Position numbers and translations under genes: made by a program. From Pedobacter africanus (GTDB lineage Bacteria > Bacteroidota > Bacteroidia > Sphingobacteriales > Sphingobacteriaceae), in NCBI RefSeq assembly GCF_900176535.1, contig NZ_FWXT01000001.1, forward strand, positions 186,001-250,000: 64,000 bases of DNA, given 5' to 3'. Within the stretch, counting starts at the first letter, position 1, and the number at the start of each line of letters is the position of its first letter. Below are positions 43,719-51,733 of this stretch, one piece after another. The notes beneath the pieces are model-generated. The model made no database searches, was not told the origin of the DNA, and saw nothing but the letters and a program-made list of their open reading frames with translations.

Positions 43719-45394
43719 GGTTTCACAATGTTTACAGGAACAACACTATTTAAATATACCTCGATGTTCGAATAACCGCTTTTGGTGAGCTTTGCTGCGT
43801 CTGAAGCATCCTTAGGGTTTAATCCGTTTTTGATTTCATAACTATCGGGCATACCATCATTATCAGCATCTTTATAGGGTGTACCTTTATACTCAGGATA
43901 ACCACCTACCTGGCTCACATCAGTAATGATGCCCATTTTATAGGAATCTTTTGGTAACCTGCGGTGTTCAAAATCCGGTTTGTCTGACAGTTTAACATTT
44001 GCCGGGTAGGTAATTTTACCCGTTCTTACCTGCTCAATCACCCGGGTATCTACCGGATCGCGTTTAGGCAGGGTAGCCCCTACATTGGTCAGTACATATT
44101 TATGGGCATCCATAGCAGGTAAAATGGTCATCGGAGCCATAGGAAAAGGCTTTTTCACGCGCATAGCCGCAAAATAAGTTTTAGCTTGTTCATAGCTCAT
44201 CAGCTCGCCTTTCTTATCCTCCAGCTGTACACCACCGTCCCAGTTGTCTTTAGTAACTTTCGCGTTGCCTTCAATAATGTTTCCTTCTACATACGCACGT
44301 CCAAATACGACATAAGGCAACTTGCTCCGGCCCGATTCCGGTTTTAAGATCCGGTAACTGATCGGGTCTTTCAATGAGGTTACCGGGCCTGGCTTATAAT
44401 AATTGTTGATGATGTTATACATAGCTGTATAATCGCCTCCATCGGTAGAGCGGTTATTCCAGTTAAAAATCACATTATTGGCAAAATTAAAGATACCGTT
44501 CCAACCAATGGATGGATTACGTGCACCATTATCTGCCCATAGGTTACGCATGAAGCTGCAGTTCTCTCCGCCCAGGGTACTGCCAAAAGCATGGTTCCAG
44601 GTATCCAGAGCCTCAGAAAAAATCGAGTTCTGGATGGTAATGTTTACCGTAGCCAGTTTAACTTCTGCTTTCCCGGTGCTGTCATTATACATATGGCGGT
44701 ACATTGACATGTTTTCATCCAGCCCCCAGCTTGCGGAAACATGGTCTATCATGATGTTGCCAACCGGGTTTCCGCCAATCGCATCATCCCTGCGTCCTAC
44801 GAAGGTTTCTCCCCTTCTGAAGCGCATAAAACGCACAATCACATCATGTGTATTTAACCAAACTGATTCGCCTGCTACACAAACCCCGTCGCCCGGTGCA
44901 GTTTGCCCCGCAATGGTGATGTAAGGTGCGCGAATGATCAGAGGGGTTTTGATGCGGATAATACCTGAAACGTTAAATACCACGATCCTTGCCCCTCCCT
45001 GTTCACAGGCATCACGCAGAGAACCAGGACCGCTGTCGTTCAGATTGGTCACCACAATCACACGGCCTCCGCGACCGCCAAAGCTGTGCGCCCCTCCGCC
45101 TTCTGCCCCTGGAAATGCCAATAAGTCTGACTGTGGCAAGTCTACCGGTCTGCCGGCCCATGGGATATAGGGTTTTCCTTCTCTGGCTTCTTTTTCTATA
45201 ACCGGAAGGGCTTTCTGCCAGGCTATTTCCGATTGTCGGTAGGCCTCCTTCATCATATCGTCGGAAGCTTTTTTAATATCTGGAGGTATATTTGGATATT
45301 GGGCGAAGGCGAGAGGTGCTGCAAAAACCAGCGCAATGAACAATGCCGCAGGTCGTTTTGCAGAAGATACAAATTTCAAAAATTGTGTTTTCAT
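43715..45394 (-). CDS. pectate lyase-like protein, PL1 family (first gene of the pectin operon)
   Basis: Start set at ATG 45394 (559 residues, signal peptide MKTQFLKFVSSAKRPAALFI onward to LAFAQ); an ATG at 45421 would add nine residues with no clear merit. The PL1 beta-helix motifs match its neighbour: FPGAEGGGAHSFGGRGGRV, LNDSGPGSLRDACEQGGAR, AGQTAPGDGVCVAGES, NIMIDHVSASWGLDEN. The C-terminus again has DADNDGMPDSYE. The extra loop EDKKGELMSYEQAKTYFAAM and other differences show the two copies are not recent duplicates. It is the promoter-proximal gene of the 15-gene operon, so the backbone-cutting lyases are made first. Confidence 0.92.
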   Translation of the reverse strand: MKTQFLKFVSSAKRPAALFIALVFAAPLAFAQYPNIPPDIKKASDDMMKEAYRQSEIAWQKALPVIEKEAREGKPYIPWAGRPVDLPQSDLLAFPGAEGGGAHSFGGRGGRVIVVTNLNDSGPGSLRDACEQGGARIVVFNVSGIIRIKTPLIIRAPYITIAGQTAPGDGVCVAGESVWLNTHDVIVRFMRFRRGETFVGRRDDAIGGNPVGNIMIDHVSASWGLDENMSMYRHMYNDSTGKAEVKLATVNITIQNSIFSEALDTWNHAFGSTLGGENCSFMRNLWADNGARNPSIGWNGIFNFANNVIFNWNNRSTDGGDYTAMYNIINNYYKPGPVTSLKDPISYRILKPESGRSKLPYVVFGRAYVEGNIIEGNAKVTKDNWDGGVQLEDKKGELMSYEQAKTYFAAMRVKKPFPMAPMTILPAMDAHKYVLTNVGATLPKRDPVDTRVIEQVRTGKITYPANVKLSDKPDFEHRRLPKDSYKMGIITDVSQVGGYPEYKGTPYKDADNDGMPDSYEIKNGLNPKDASDAAKLTKSGYSNIEVYLNSVVPVNIVKP

Positions 45395-45726
45395 TTTTGT
45401 CTCGGATAATAGATATACCAAAAAGTACGCAATTATTTTTTAGATCAAAAATTCTAAAAATGACATAAAGGACGTGGCTCAGTTTTTAAGGTATTTCAGG
45501 TTAATAAAATTTGGTTAGATTGTATATTAACCCAAAAATGCAATCTAAAAAATGGCTTTTACTATAGCATTTTCGCCATCTATTGTACGATCTTATCAGA
45601 TTGCATTTTATACGTCAAAATAACGTTTATGTCGCATAAATATTACAACCTGCAGTTGCCTCCGGCTCAAGGTTACAGCTGATAATTATAATTAATTATT
45701 TCAGAAAAGTTCCCCCCCCATTTCTT
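45395..45726. promoter_or_regulatory. upstream regulatory region of the pectin operon
   Basis: No gene is seen in these 332 bp. A perfect 12-bp inverted repeat is present: AAAATGCAATCT (45535-45546) and AGATTGCATTTT (45598-45609), 51 bp apart. A further AGATTG half-site lies at 45517-45522. These are good candidates for a transcription factor that controls the leftward operon. An eight-C run lies at 45712-45719 just after the DUF4180 stop. No clear Bacteroidota -33/-7 promoter pair was identified by eye. Confidence 0.5.
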
Positions 45727-46098
45727 CTATTTCATCAGCTTTTCTACGGCCTGTTCCGTTGAGCCTACAAAATTAACCAACCGTCCACTGTTACTCTCGT
45801 AAATAAAATCCCGGATACTTTTGCCCGGATATTTTGAAAAATCACCGACAATAGCCAGCCTTATCCTGTAATTGCTGAACTTTTGAAGAACCTCCCCGGC
45901 AATACCGGTCTTCAAGTCAAAAAAATCAGGTGTAATGTTGCCCTCATGCAGGACAATGCGATCAAAATCCTGGTAATAAAGGTCGACCATCAATTGCAAT
46001 GCCTCTTCGGGAGTGTTGATCAGTATCCCCTCCGCTATAACTTCTGCAATTTTGACAGGGTTTTCCCCTATGGGCTGGTGTGTTTTTACAATCATCAT
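45727..46098 (-). CDS. DUF4180 domain-containing protein
   Basis: A 123-residue cytoplasmic protein matching DUF4180 over its full length, with the family segments DFFDLKTGIAGEVLQKF and RLAIVGDFSKY followed by SIRDFIYESNSGR. The family is widespread in single-gene contexts and its function is not established. It lies on the same strand as the LacI gene (122 bp downstream of it) and about 330 bp upstream of the pectin operon, so it is probably a separate unit that happens to lie between the two systems. Start either of two adjacent ATGs (46098 or 46095). Confidence 0.85.
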   Translation of the reverse strand: MMIVKTHQPIGENPVKIAEVIAEGILINTPEEALQLMVDLYYQDFDRIVLHEGNITPDFFDLKTGIAGEVLQKFSNYRIRLAIVGDFSKYPGKSIRDFIYESNSGRLVNFVGSTEQAVEKLMK

Positions 46099-46220
46099 CT
46101 TAAAATTTCAGCATTGAAGCAGCTAAGATAATGATCAAAAGTTGTGAAAGGATTTTACCGCTTATATATTTGTGGCTTTTGAGGCCATTGCAGATGAGAC
46201 CAGGCATGCTCAAACAAAAG

Positions 46221-47246
46221 TTATTTCCTGCGGGTAGATTTTCTGACAATCAATTTTGGTTTAATGCTGATTGTTTTAGGCTTAATCTGTGCTTTGCCTT
46301 CAGTTTGCTCGAAATATAGCTCTGCAATGGTTTTACCCATCTTGAAGCTATATTGATCTATAGTGGTAATGGAAGGACTGGTCAATTCTGTAAAAGGCTC
46401 ATTGGAATATCCGCAGATGCCCAGTTCTTTTGGAATCTGAATGCCTTTATTCGCGGCAACTTCCAGTACACCCAGAGCAGAAAAATCTGAGGTGGAAGCA
46501 AATATCGCATCGGGTGGGTTTTCCAGGTCCAGTAATTTAGCCGTAGCAACAGCCCCCAGCTCCTTGGTCCAGGCATTTTCATACATCAGCTCCTCCAGTA
46601 CGGGAATATTATGTTGCCTCAGCGCAGCCAGGTAGCCTGCCTTGCGCTGCCGGAAAATATCCAGCTGTTGCGGACCTTCCAACAGGGCTATCCTACGATA
46701 CCCCTGCTCAATAAGATGCGACACGGCTTCCAATGAGGCTGTCTCGTTATTGTTGATCACCTTAAAAGTGTCCAGCTCATCTACCACGCGGTCAAACTGG
46801 ATAAGGCCGATCTGCCTATCTAACACCTGCTGCAAATGCCCATAGGTCCCGGTTTCTGCAGCAATAGAAATAATGACACAACTTACATGCTGGTTTACCA
46901 GTGCATTGACACAATCTACTTCACGGGCATGCTGTTCATTGGACTGACATATAATCAAACTGTAACCCCTGCTATAGGTTACCTCTTCAATTCCGGCAAT
47001 CACATTAGAAAAATAATCCTGATTGATCCGTGGCACCACCACCCCTATTGTGGGGTTGCTTCCTTTCCGCAGGTTTGAAGCCATCGCATTGTGCTGGTAA
47101 TTCATTTCAACTGCAGTTTTGAGCACCAGGGCCTTTGTCTCCGCATTGATTTTACTGCTGTTACTCAGGGCTCTGGACACAGAAGAAGCCGCCAGGTTTA
47201 GCTTTAAGGCAATATCGTAAATGGTAGTTCTCTTCTGACGTTCCAT
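46221..47246 (-). CDS. LacI-family regulator of the xylose genes
   Basis: Start set at ATG 47246 (341 residues, MERQKRTTIYDIALKLNLAA); an ATG at 47291 would add a hydrophobic leader not seen in the family and would run across the operator. The LacI helix-turn-helix (TTIYDIALKLNLAASSVSRA) lies at residues 7-26, followed by the hinge and a periplasmic-binding-protein-like effector domain (about 60-335). It is divergent from xylB-xylA across 109 bp that contains a CG-centred palindrome typical of LacI operators, so it most likely represses xylBA until xylose or a related sugar binds. Confidence 0.92.
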   Translation of the reverse strand: MERQKRTTIYDIALKLNLAASSVSRALSNSSKINAETKALVLKTAVEMNYQHNAMASNLRKGSNPTIGVVVPRINQDYFSNVIAGIEEVTYSRGYSLIICQSNEQHAREVDCVNALVNQHVSCVIISIAAETGTYGHLQQVLDRQIGLIQFDRVVDELDTFKVINNNETASLEAVSHLIEQGYRRIALLEGPQQLDIFRQRKAGYLAALRQHNIPVLEELMYENAWTKELGAVATAKLLDLENPPDAIFASTSDFSALGVLEVAANKGIQIPKELGICGYSNEPFTELTSPSITTIDQYSFKMGKTIAELYFEQTEGKAQIKPKTISIKPKLIVRKSTRRK

Positions 47247-47277
47247 ATGGAATACAAAAATGATAAAAATAAATAAG

Positions 47278-47289
47278 GCAATCGATTGC
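47278..47289. promoter_or_regulatory. probable LacI-family operator
   Basis: GCAATCGATTGC is a perfect 12-bp palindrome with the central CG expected for LacI-family sites. It lies between the divergent LacI gene (start 47246) and xylB (start 47356), 67 bp upstream of the xylB start codon, and overlaps the proposed -33 element of xylB. Confidence 0.65.
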
Positions 47290-47315
47290 AAAATAAAAAT
47301 ATTCTACTATTTTCG
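47286..47315 (+). promoter_or_regulatory. probable xylB promoter (Bacteroidota type)
   Basis: TTG at 47286-47288 and TATTTTCG at 47308-47315 are spaced by 19 bp. They resemble the Bacteroidota -33 TTTG and -7 TAnnTTTG elements, each with one mismatch. The -33 element overlaps the operator palindrome, so bound repressor would block polymerase. Confidence 0.45.
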
Positions 47316-47355
47316 TTTCAGTAACCAGATTTGAAAAATCATAAAAAAGAAACAT

Positions 47356-48831
47356 ATGCTCCTACTAGGAATAGACATAGGCACTTCATCTGTTAAAGTT
47401 GCCATCATCCATGCGGAAACGCAGCGGCTGGTCGCAGCTGCACAATACCCTGAGGAGGAAAGTCCAATTATTTCTGTGCAAACCGGCTGGGCAGAGCAAT
47501 CGCCCGAAATGTGGTGGGAACATATGCTCCTGGCTTTTGACAAATGCAAAGCCCAAGCCACATTTCAGCCCCGGGACATTGCATCCATTGGCATTGCCTA
47601 TCAGATGCACGGTCTGGTATTGGTAGATAAAGAACAACAATTGGTACGTCATAGTATCATCTGGTGTGATAGCCGGGCAGTAGAAACAGGCAAGCGCGCT
47701 CTTGAAGCACTAGGACAAGATTACTGCCTGTCACATTTGCTGAATTCTCCTGGAAATTTTACCGCTTCAAAACTGGCCTGGGTAAAAGAGAATGAGCCGG
47801 AGGTTTATACCAGAACCGATAAATTTATGCTTCCGGGGGATTTCATTGCAATGAAACTCACCTCACAGATCACCACCACTGTCTCTGCCTTATCTGAAGG
47901 GGTATTCTGGGATTTTAAGACCAACAGCATCTCTGCCCCGCTAATGGACTATTATGGCTTCAGCCCCGAGCTTATCCCTGAAATCAGGCCTGTATTTGCT
48001 GAACATGGCCGAGTTACTGCTGCCGTAGCCCAACTTACGGGGCTTTCGGAAGGAACACCGGTTACCTATAAAGCGGGTGACCAACCCAACAACGCGCTCT
48101 CCTTAAACGTACTGGAGCCAGGAGAAATTGCGGCAACAGCAGGCACTTCCGGTGTCATTTATGGTCTGAGCGATCAGCTGGTTTCCGACCCACAGTCCAG
48201 GATCAATACTTTTGCACATGTGAATGACACAGAAGCCCAAAAAAGGCTTGGTATTCTGCTTTGCATTAATGGTACAGGAAGTATGAACCGGTGGGTACGC
48301 CATAACCTGGCACCGGGAGAAACTTATGAACAGCTCAATGCTTCGGCAGCGAAAGTAGCAATAGGCGCAGCAGGATTACGTGTACTTCCATTCGGAAATG
48401 GCGCAGAACGCATGCTCAACAATAGGATCATTGGTGCACAAATGGGGCATATAGACCTGAACATACATCAAAAGGAGCATATTTTCAGGGCAGTACAGGA
48501 AGGGATTGCCTATGCATTCCGCTACGGACTTGACATCATGCGTTCCAATGGGCTTGCCCCTAAAGTAATCCGTGCTGGTCAAGCTAACCTGTTCCTCAGC
48601 AACCTATTCCTTGAAGCTTTTGTAAACAGCACTGGTATTCCAGTAGAATTGTATGAAAATGATGGAAGTACCGGTGCGGCTTTGGGGTCCGGAATCGGTG
48701 CAAAAACATATAGCAGCAGTACCGAGGCTTTTCAGCAATTAAAACCTTTACAGTTCATAGCACCTTCATTAACGGACGAGTATGAGCCCAATTATCAGGA
48801 CTGGCTTAAACTTTTAAAAGAACAACAATAA
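47356..48831 (+). CDS. xylB: xylulokinase (FGGY family)
   Basis: A 491-residue FGGY kinase that phosphorylates D-xylulose to xylulose 5-phosphate. The N-terminal ATPase motif GIDIGTSSVK starts at residue 5. The xylulokinase-specific MHG (84-86) and the catalytic base D242 in YKAGDQPNN are present, as is the C-terminal ATP-site loop GSTGAALGSGIGA. Length is normal for the family. xylA follows by 17 bp, and the divergent LacI regulator and operator lie upstream. No xylose transporter gene is next to it. Confidence 0.96.
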   Translation: MLLLGIDIGTSSVKVAIIHAETQRLVAAAQYPEEESPIISVQTGWAEQSPEMWWEHMLLAFDKCKAQATFQPRDIASIGIAYQMHGLVLVDKEQQLVRHSIIWCDSRAVETGKRALEALGQDYCLSHLLNSPGNFTASKLAWVKENEPEVYTRTDKFMLPGDFIAMKLTSQITTTVSALSEGVFWDFKTNSISAPLMDYYGFSPELIPEIRPVFAEHGRVTAAVAQLTGLSEGTPVTYKAGDQPNNALSLNVLEPGEIAATAGTSGVIYGLSDQLVSDPQSRINTFAHVNDTEAQKRLGILLCINGTGSMNRWVRHNLAPGETYEQLNASAAKVAIGAAGLRVLPFGNGAERMLNNRIIGAQMGHIDLNIHQKEHIFRAVQEGIAYAFRYGLDIMRSNGLAPKVIRAGQANLFLSNLFLEAFVNSTGIPVELYENDGSTGAALGSGIGAKTYSSSTEAFQQLKPLQFIAPSLTDEYEPNYQDWLKLLKEQQ

Positions 48832-48848
48832 CCTAAACACCATTTGAA

Positions 48849-50180
48849 ATGACTAAAATAATAACAGGAGAAAAAGAATTTTTTAAAGGAATCGGACAAG
48901 TTCAGTTCGAAGGGACTGAATCTGACAATCCGCTGGCTTTCCGTTGGTATGACGAAAATAAGGTCATTGCAGGAAAAACCATGAAAGAACACCTGCGCTT
49001 TGCCTGTGCCTATTGGCATTCCTTTGTGGCAACCGGCGGAGACCCTTTTGGCGAAGGCACCATTATCCGTCCCTGGAACGAAAAAGCAGATCCCATAGAA
49101 CGTGCAAAAGATAAAATGGATGCTGCATTTGAATTCATGACCAAGATGAACCTACCCTATTATTGTTTTCACGATGTAGACCTGGTAGATTATACAAATA
49201 ACGTCGAGGAAAACGAAAGACGTTTACAAAGCATTACGACATATGCCAGCGAAAAGCAGGCTGAAAGCGGTGTAAAACTACTTTGGGGAACGGCTAACTT
49301 ATTTTCCAACCGTAGATATATGAACGGGGCTGCCACCAATCCAAATTTCCATGTACTGGCCCACGCCGCCGCCCAGGTAAAATCTGCATTGGATGCTACC
49401 ATTGCGCTAAACGGTGAAAATTACGTGTTTTGGGGTGGCCGGGAAGGTTATATGAGTTTGCTGAATACGCAAATGAAACGTGAGCAGGAACATCTGGCCG
49501 GATTTCTTCATGCTGCTAAAGATTACGCAAGAGCACAGGGTTTCAAAGGTACCTTCTTTATAGAGCCAAAACCATGTGAGCCCAGCAAACATCAATATGA
49601 TTATGATGCCGCTACCGTAATTGGCTTCTTACGTGAATATGGTTTACTGGAAGATTTTAAACTGAACCTGGAAGTAAACCACGCCACACTAGCGGGACAT
49701 ACTTTCCAGCACGAGCTACAGGTGGCTGCAGATGCAGGTTTACTGGGTTCTATAGATGCCAACCGGGGCGATTATCAAAATGGCTGGGATACCGATCAGT
49801 TTCCAAACAACATCAATGAAGTTACGGAGGCGATGCTGATCATTCTGGAGGCAAATGGCTTGCAGGGCGGTGGAGTGAATTTCGATGCCAAGATCAGGCG
49901 GAACTCAACAGATCCCGCCGATCTTTTCTATGCGCACATTGGGGGGATGGATACTTTTGCCCGCGCCCTGGTTACGGCTGACCAGATCCTTCAGCATTCG
50001 GACTACAGGAAAATCAGAACAGAAAGATATGCTTCATTTGATAGTGGAAAAGGAAGGGATTTCGAGCAGGGTAAATTAAGACTGGAAGACCTGCGTGCGT
50101 ACGCTATTGAAAAAGGTGAGCCTGCAACAATCAGCGGACAGCAGGAGTTGCTGGAAAACATCATCAACAGGTTTATCTGA
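48849..50180 (+). CDS. xylA: xylose isomerase
   Basis: A 443-residue class II xylose isomerase that converts D-xylose to D-xylulose. Key residues are all visible: H108 and D111 in CFHDVDL, E239 and K241 in FIEPKPCEP, the metal ligands in LEVNHATLAGH (E275, H278) and SIDANRGD (D303, D308). GGREGYMSLLNT is also conserved. The gene lies 17 bp after xylB and ends at a bidirectional terminator. Product feeds the kinase encoded just upstream. Confidence 0.97.
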   Translation: MTKIITGEKEFFKGIGQVQFEGTESDNPLAFRWYDENKVIAGKTMKEHLRFACAYWHSFVATGGDPFGEGTIIRPWNEKADPIERAKDKMDAAFEFMTKMNLPYYCFHDVDLVDYTNNVEENERRLQSITTYASEKQAESGVKLLWGTANLFSNRRYMNGAATNPNFHVLAHAAAQVKSALDATIALNGENYVFWGGREGYMSLLNTQMKREQEHLAGFLHAAKDYARAQGFKGTFFIEPKPCEPSKHQYDYDAATVIGFLREYGLLEDFKLNLEVNHATLAGHTFQHELQVAADAGLLGSIDANRGDYQNGWDTDQFPNNINEVTEAMLIILEANGLQGGGVNFDAKIRRNSTDPADLFYAHIGGMDTFARALVTADQILQHSDYRKIRTERYASFDSGKGRDFEQGKLRLEDLRAYAIEKGEPATISGQQELLENIINRFI

Positions 50181-50293
50181 ATTTAAGTTCATAATCTCCT
50201 CAACCTTTCCTCTCGATTTTCAGTTAACAGCTCCGAAATCGGCACCGTTGCTATGACCGACTTCCTGGATGAAGCATCTTGATTATTGCAGAC

Positions 50294-50327
50294 AAAAAAA
50301 CCCGCTTCTTGTGGAAGCGGGGTTTTT
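50294..50327. terminator. bidirectional terminator between xylA and the leftward thioredoxin operon
   Basis: CCCGCTTC (50301-50308) pairs with GAAGCGGG (50314-50321) around a short loop. Seven A flank the left arm, and five T follow the right arm after one unpaired G. It can stop both rightward xylBA transcripts and the leftward operon ending at 50339. Confidence 0.85.
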
Positions 50328-50338
50328 CGTTTAGAATT

Positions 50339-51721
50339 TTACCAAAGCTCTTCCGGGGCCTCACCCTTCTTCAGTTTTTCTACGTTGGCGAGCAACAGCT
50401 TTTGTTTGTCGTTGCCTTGTATAAAACCATCTTTACTGGCTTTCAGCATCATTTCAGCAGCTTCCGTTTTTTTGCCGATTTTCATCAACAAACCTGCATA
50501 GACCGCTTCTGTAGAGAAATGCGGAAAATAGCTTTCTGCCATTTTTGCCCATTCTATTGCCTGAGTCAGGATTTTAGGGTCGTCTACCAGTGCATAAACA
50601 GCCTGGGCAGCCGAACGAAGTTTATAAGAGAAATCAACCATTTTCTGATTGGCAGATATCCTTTGCATGGATGCCCAGTTCTCTACTTTCGTTGAATCCT
50701 GTTTGCCGCTTAAATAAGGCTCCCGCATTTTCTGGTAAGCAGCTTTATCAGCAGCTATTCTTGCCTGGATGTCCAGGTTCAACAAGCTATTGTTTACGTA
50801 GTCGTGGGCCGCTGGCACCAACTTTTTAGCATTCTTGGTACCTTTATAGTAGTTCATCACCAACCCCTTCAGTTCTACATCAATTTCGTCCCTCTTCATC
50901 AATTCCATCAACTTACGTTTTGTAGCCAACATTACCGGCAGCAGCTGCTCCCTGTTATTTTTGATGATATCTGTATTGAAATACTGCTGTGTACCTACGT
51001 CCATCAGGCTCAGCACATAACCTTCTCTTTTCCCGAGCAATTGATCAAGTGCAGCATGGTTTGCCACCACATGACCATAAAATTTTCCACCCGGTACAAA
51101 AGTCATGTTCGGATCAAAGGCAAATACGCTTCCCATAAAATCTTTGTCAGACAGGTCATTTGCTGTCAGCAACGGAAAAACTTCTTCCAGCAAGGGCCCG
51201 TTAGGTACTTTCACCACTGCACGTTTCCTGATGTAGCCTTTCAGAAAATCCTTATCTCTTTTTCCGGCTGTATACTCATCTTCCCATTTGGCCAAAGGTT
51301 TCGGGTCATGCTTTTCCTTAATGGCAATAGCAGCCTCATTCAGAAATATTTTCGGCAGGTTATACCCCCCCGAACGGTAAACCAGCTCCCCGTCACCATT
51401 TACAAACAGATATGTTGGATAAGATTTCACGCCGAACTTTTTGGCAATTTCTATACCCTCGCCCTTTTCTGCATCAATTTTATAATTTACGAAGTTGGGA
51501 TTAAACACCTCACCCACTTCTTTTAATGGAAAAACCTCGGCCACCATTTTTTTACAAGGCCCGCACCAGCTGGTATATACGTCTACAAATACCAACTTAT
51601 CTTCCTGTTTGGCTTTAGCCAGTACTTCCTTCCAGGTACCATGGCTAAATTCAATTCCCTGGGCAAAAAGCTTACCTGTAAACATCATCAGACAAGCCAC
51701 TAAAACATATCTCTTCATCAT
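50339..51721 (-). CDS. exported thioredoxin-fold protein with helical C-terminal region
   Basis: A 460-residue protein with signal peptide to about residue 21. The thioredoxin domain has FVDVYTSWCGPCKKM, with CGPC at 53-56 and cis-Pro segment VKSYPTYLFV. A helical region of about 300 residues follows, probably TPR-like. It is a paralogue of 5840-7057, sharing the same CGPC position and the FSHG/FEHG...AKAK(Q/K)E(D/N)K lead-in. It is the last gene of the second SusC/D operon, 12 bp after a DUF4369-TlpA gene. A periplasmic disulfide reductase or thiol-protein role is likely; client unknown. Confidence 0.86.
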   Translation of the reverse strand: MMKRYVLVACLMMFTGKLFAQGIEFSHGTWKEVLAKAKQEDKLVFVDVYTSWCGPCKKMVAEVFPLKEVGEVFNPNFVNYKIDAEKGEGIEIAKKFGVKSYPTYLFVNGDGELVYRSGGYNLPKIFLNEAAIAIKEKHDPKPLAKWEDEYTAGKRDKDFLKGYIRKRAVVKVPNGPLLEEVFPLLTANDLSDKDFMGSVFAFDPNMTFVPGGKFYGHVVANHAALDQLLGKREGYVLSLMDVGTQQYFNTDIIKNNREQLLPVMLATKRKLMELMKRDEIDVELKGLVMNYYKGTKNAKKLVPAAHDYVNNSLLNLDIQARIAADKAAYQKMREPYLSGKQDSTKVENWASMQRISANQKMVDFSYKLRSAAQAVYALVDDPKILTQAIEWAKMAESYFPHFSTEAVYAGLLMKIGKKTEAAEMMLKASKDGFIQGNDKQKLLLANVEKLKKGEAPEELW

Positions 51722-51733
51722 TATAAGATTAAA

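Noticed and set aside
45712..45719. Run of eight C, a possible phase-variable tract
   Set aside because: It is outside any reading frame, just after the DUF4180 stop, and not at a promoter spacing that I can define.
50804..51526. 240-codon open frame antisense to the thioredoxin-fold gene
   Set aside because: His/Phe/Gln-rich shadow translation; the opposite strand carries CGPC and a signal peptide.
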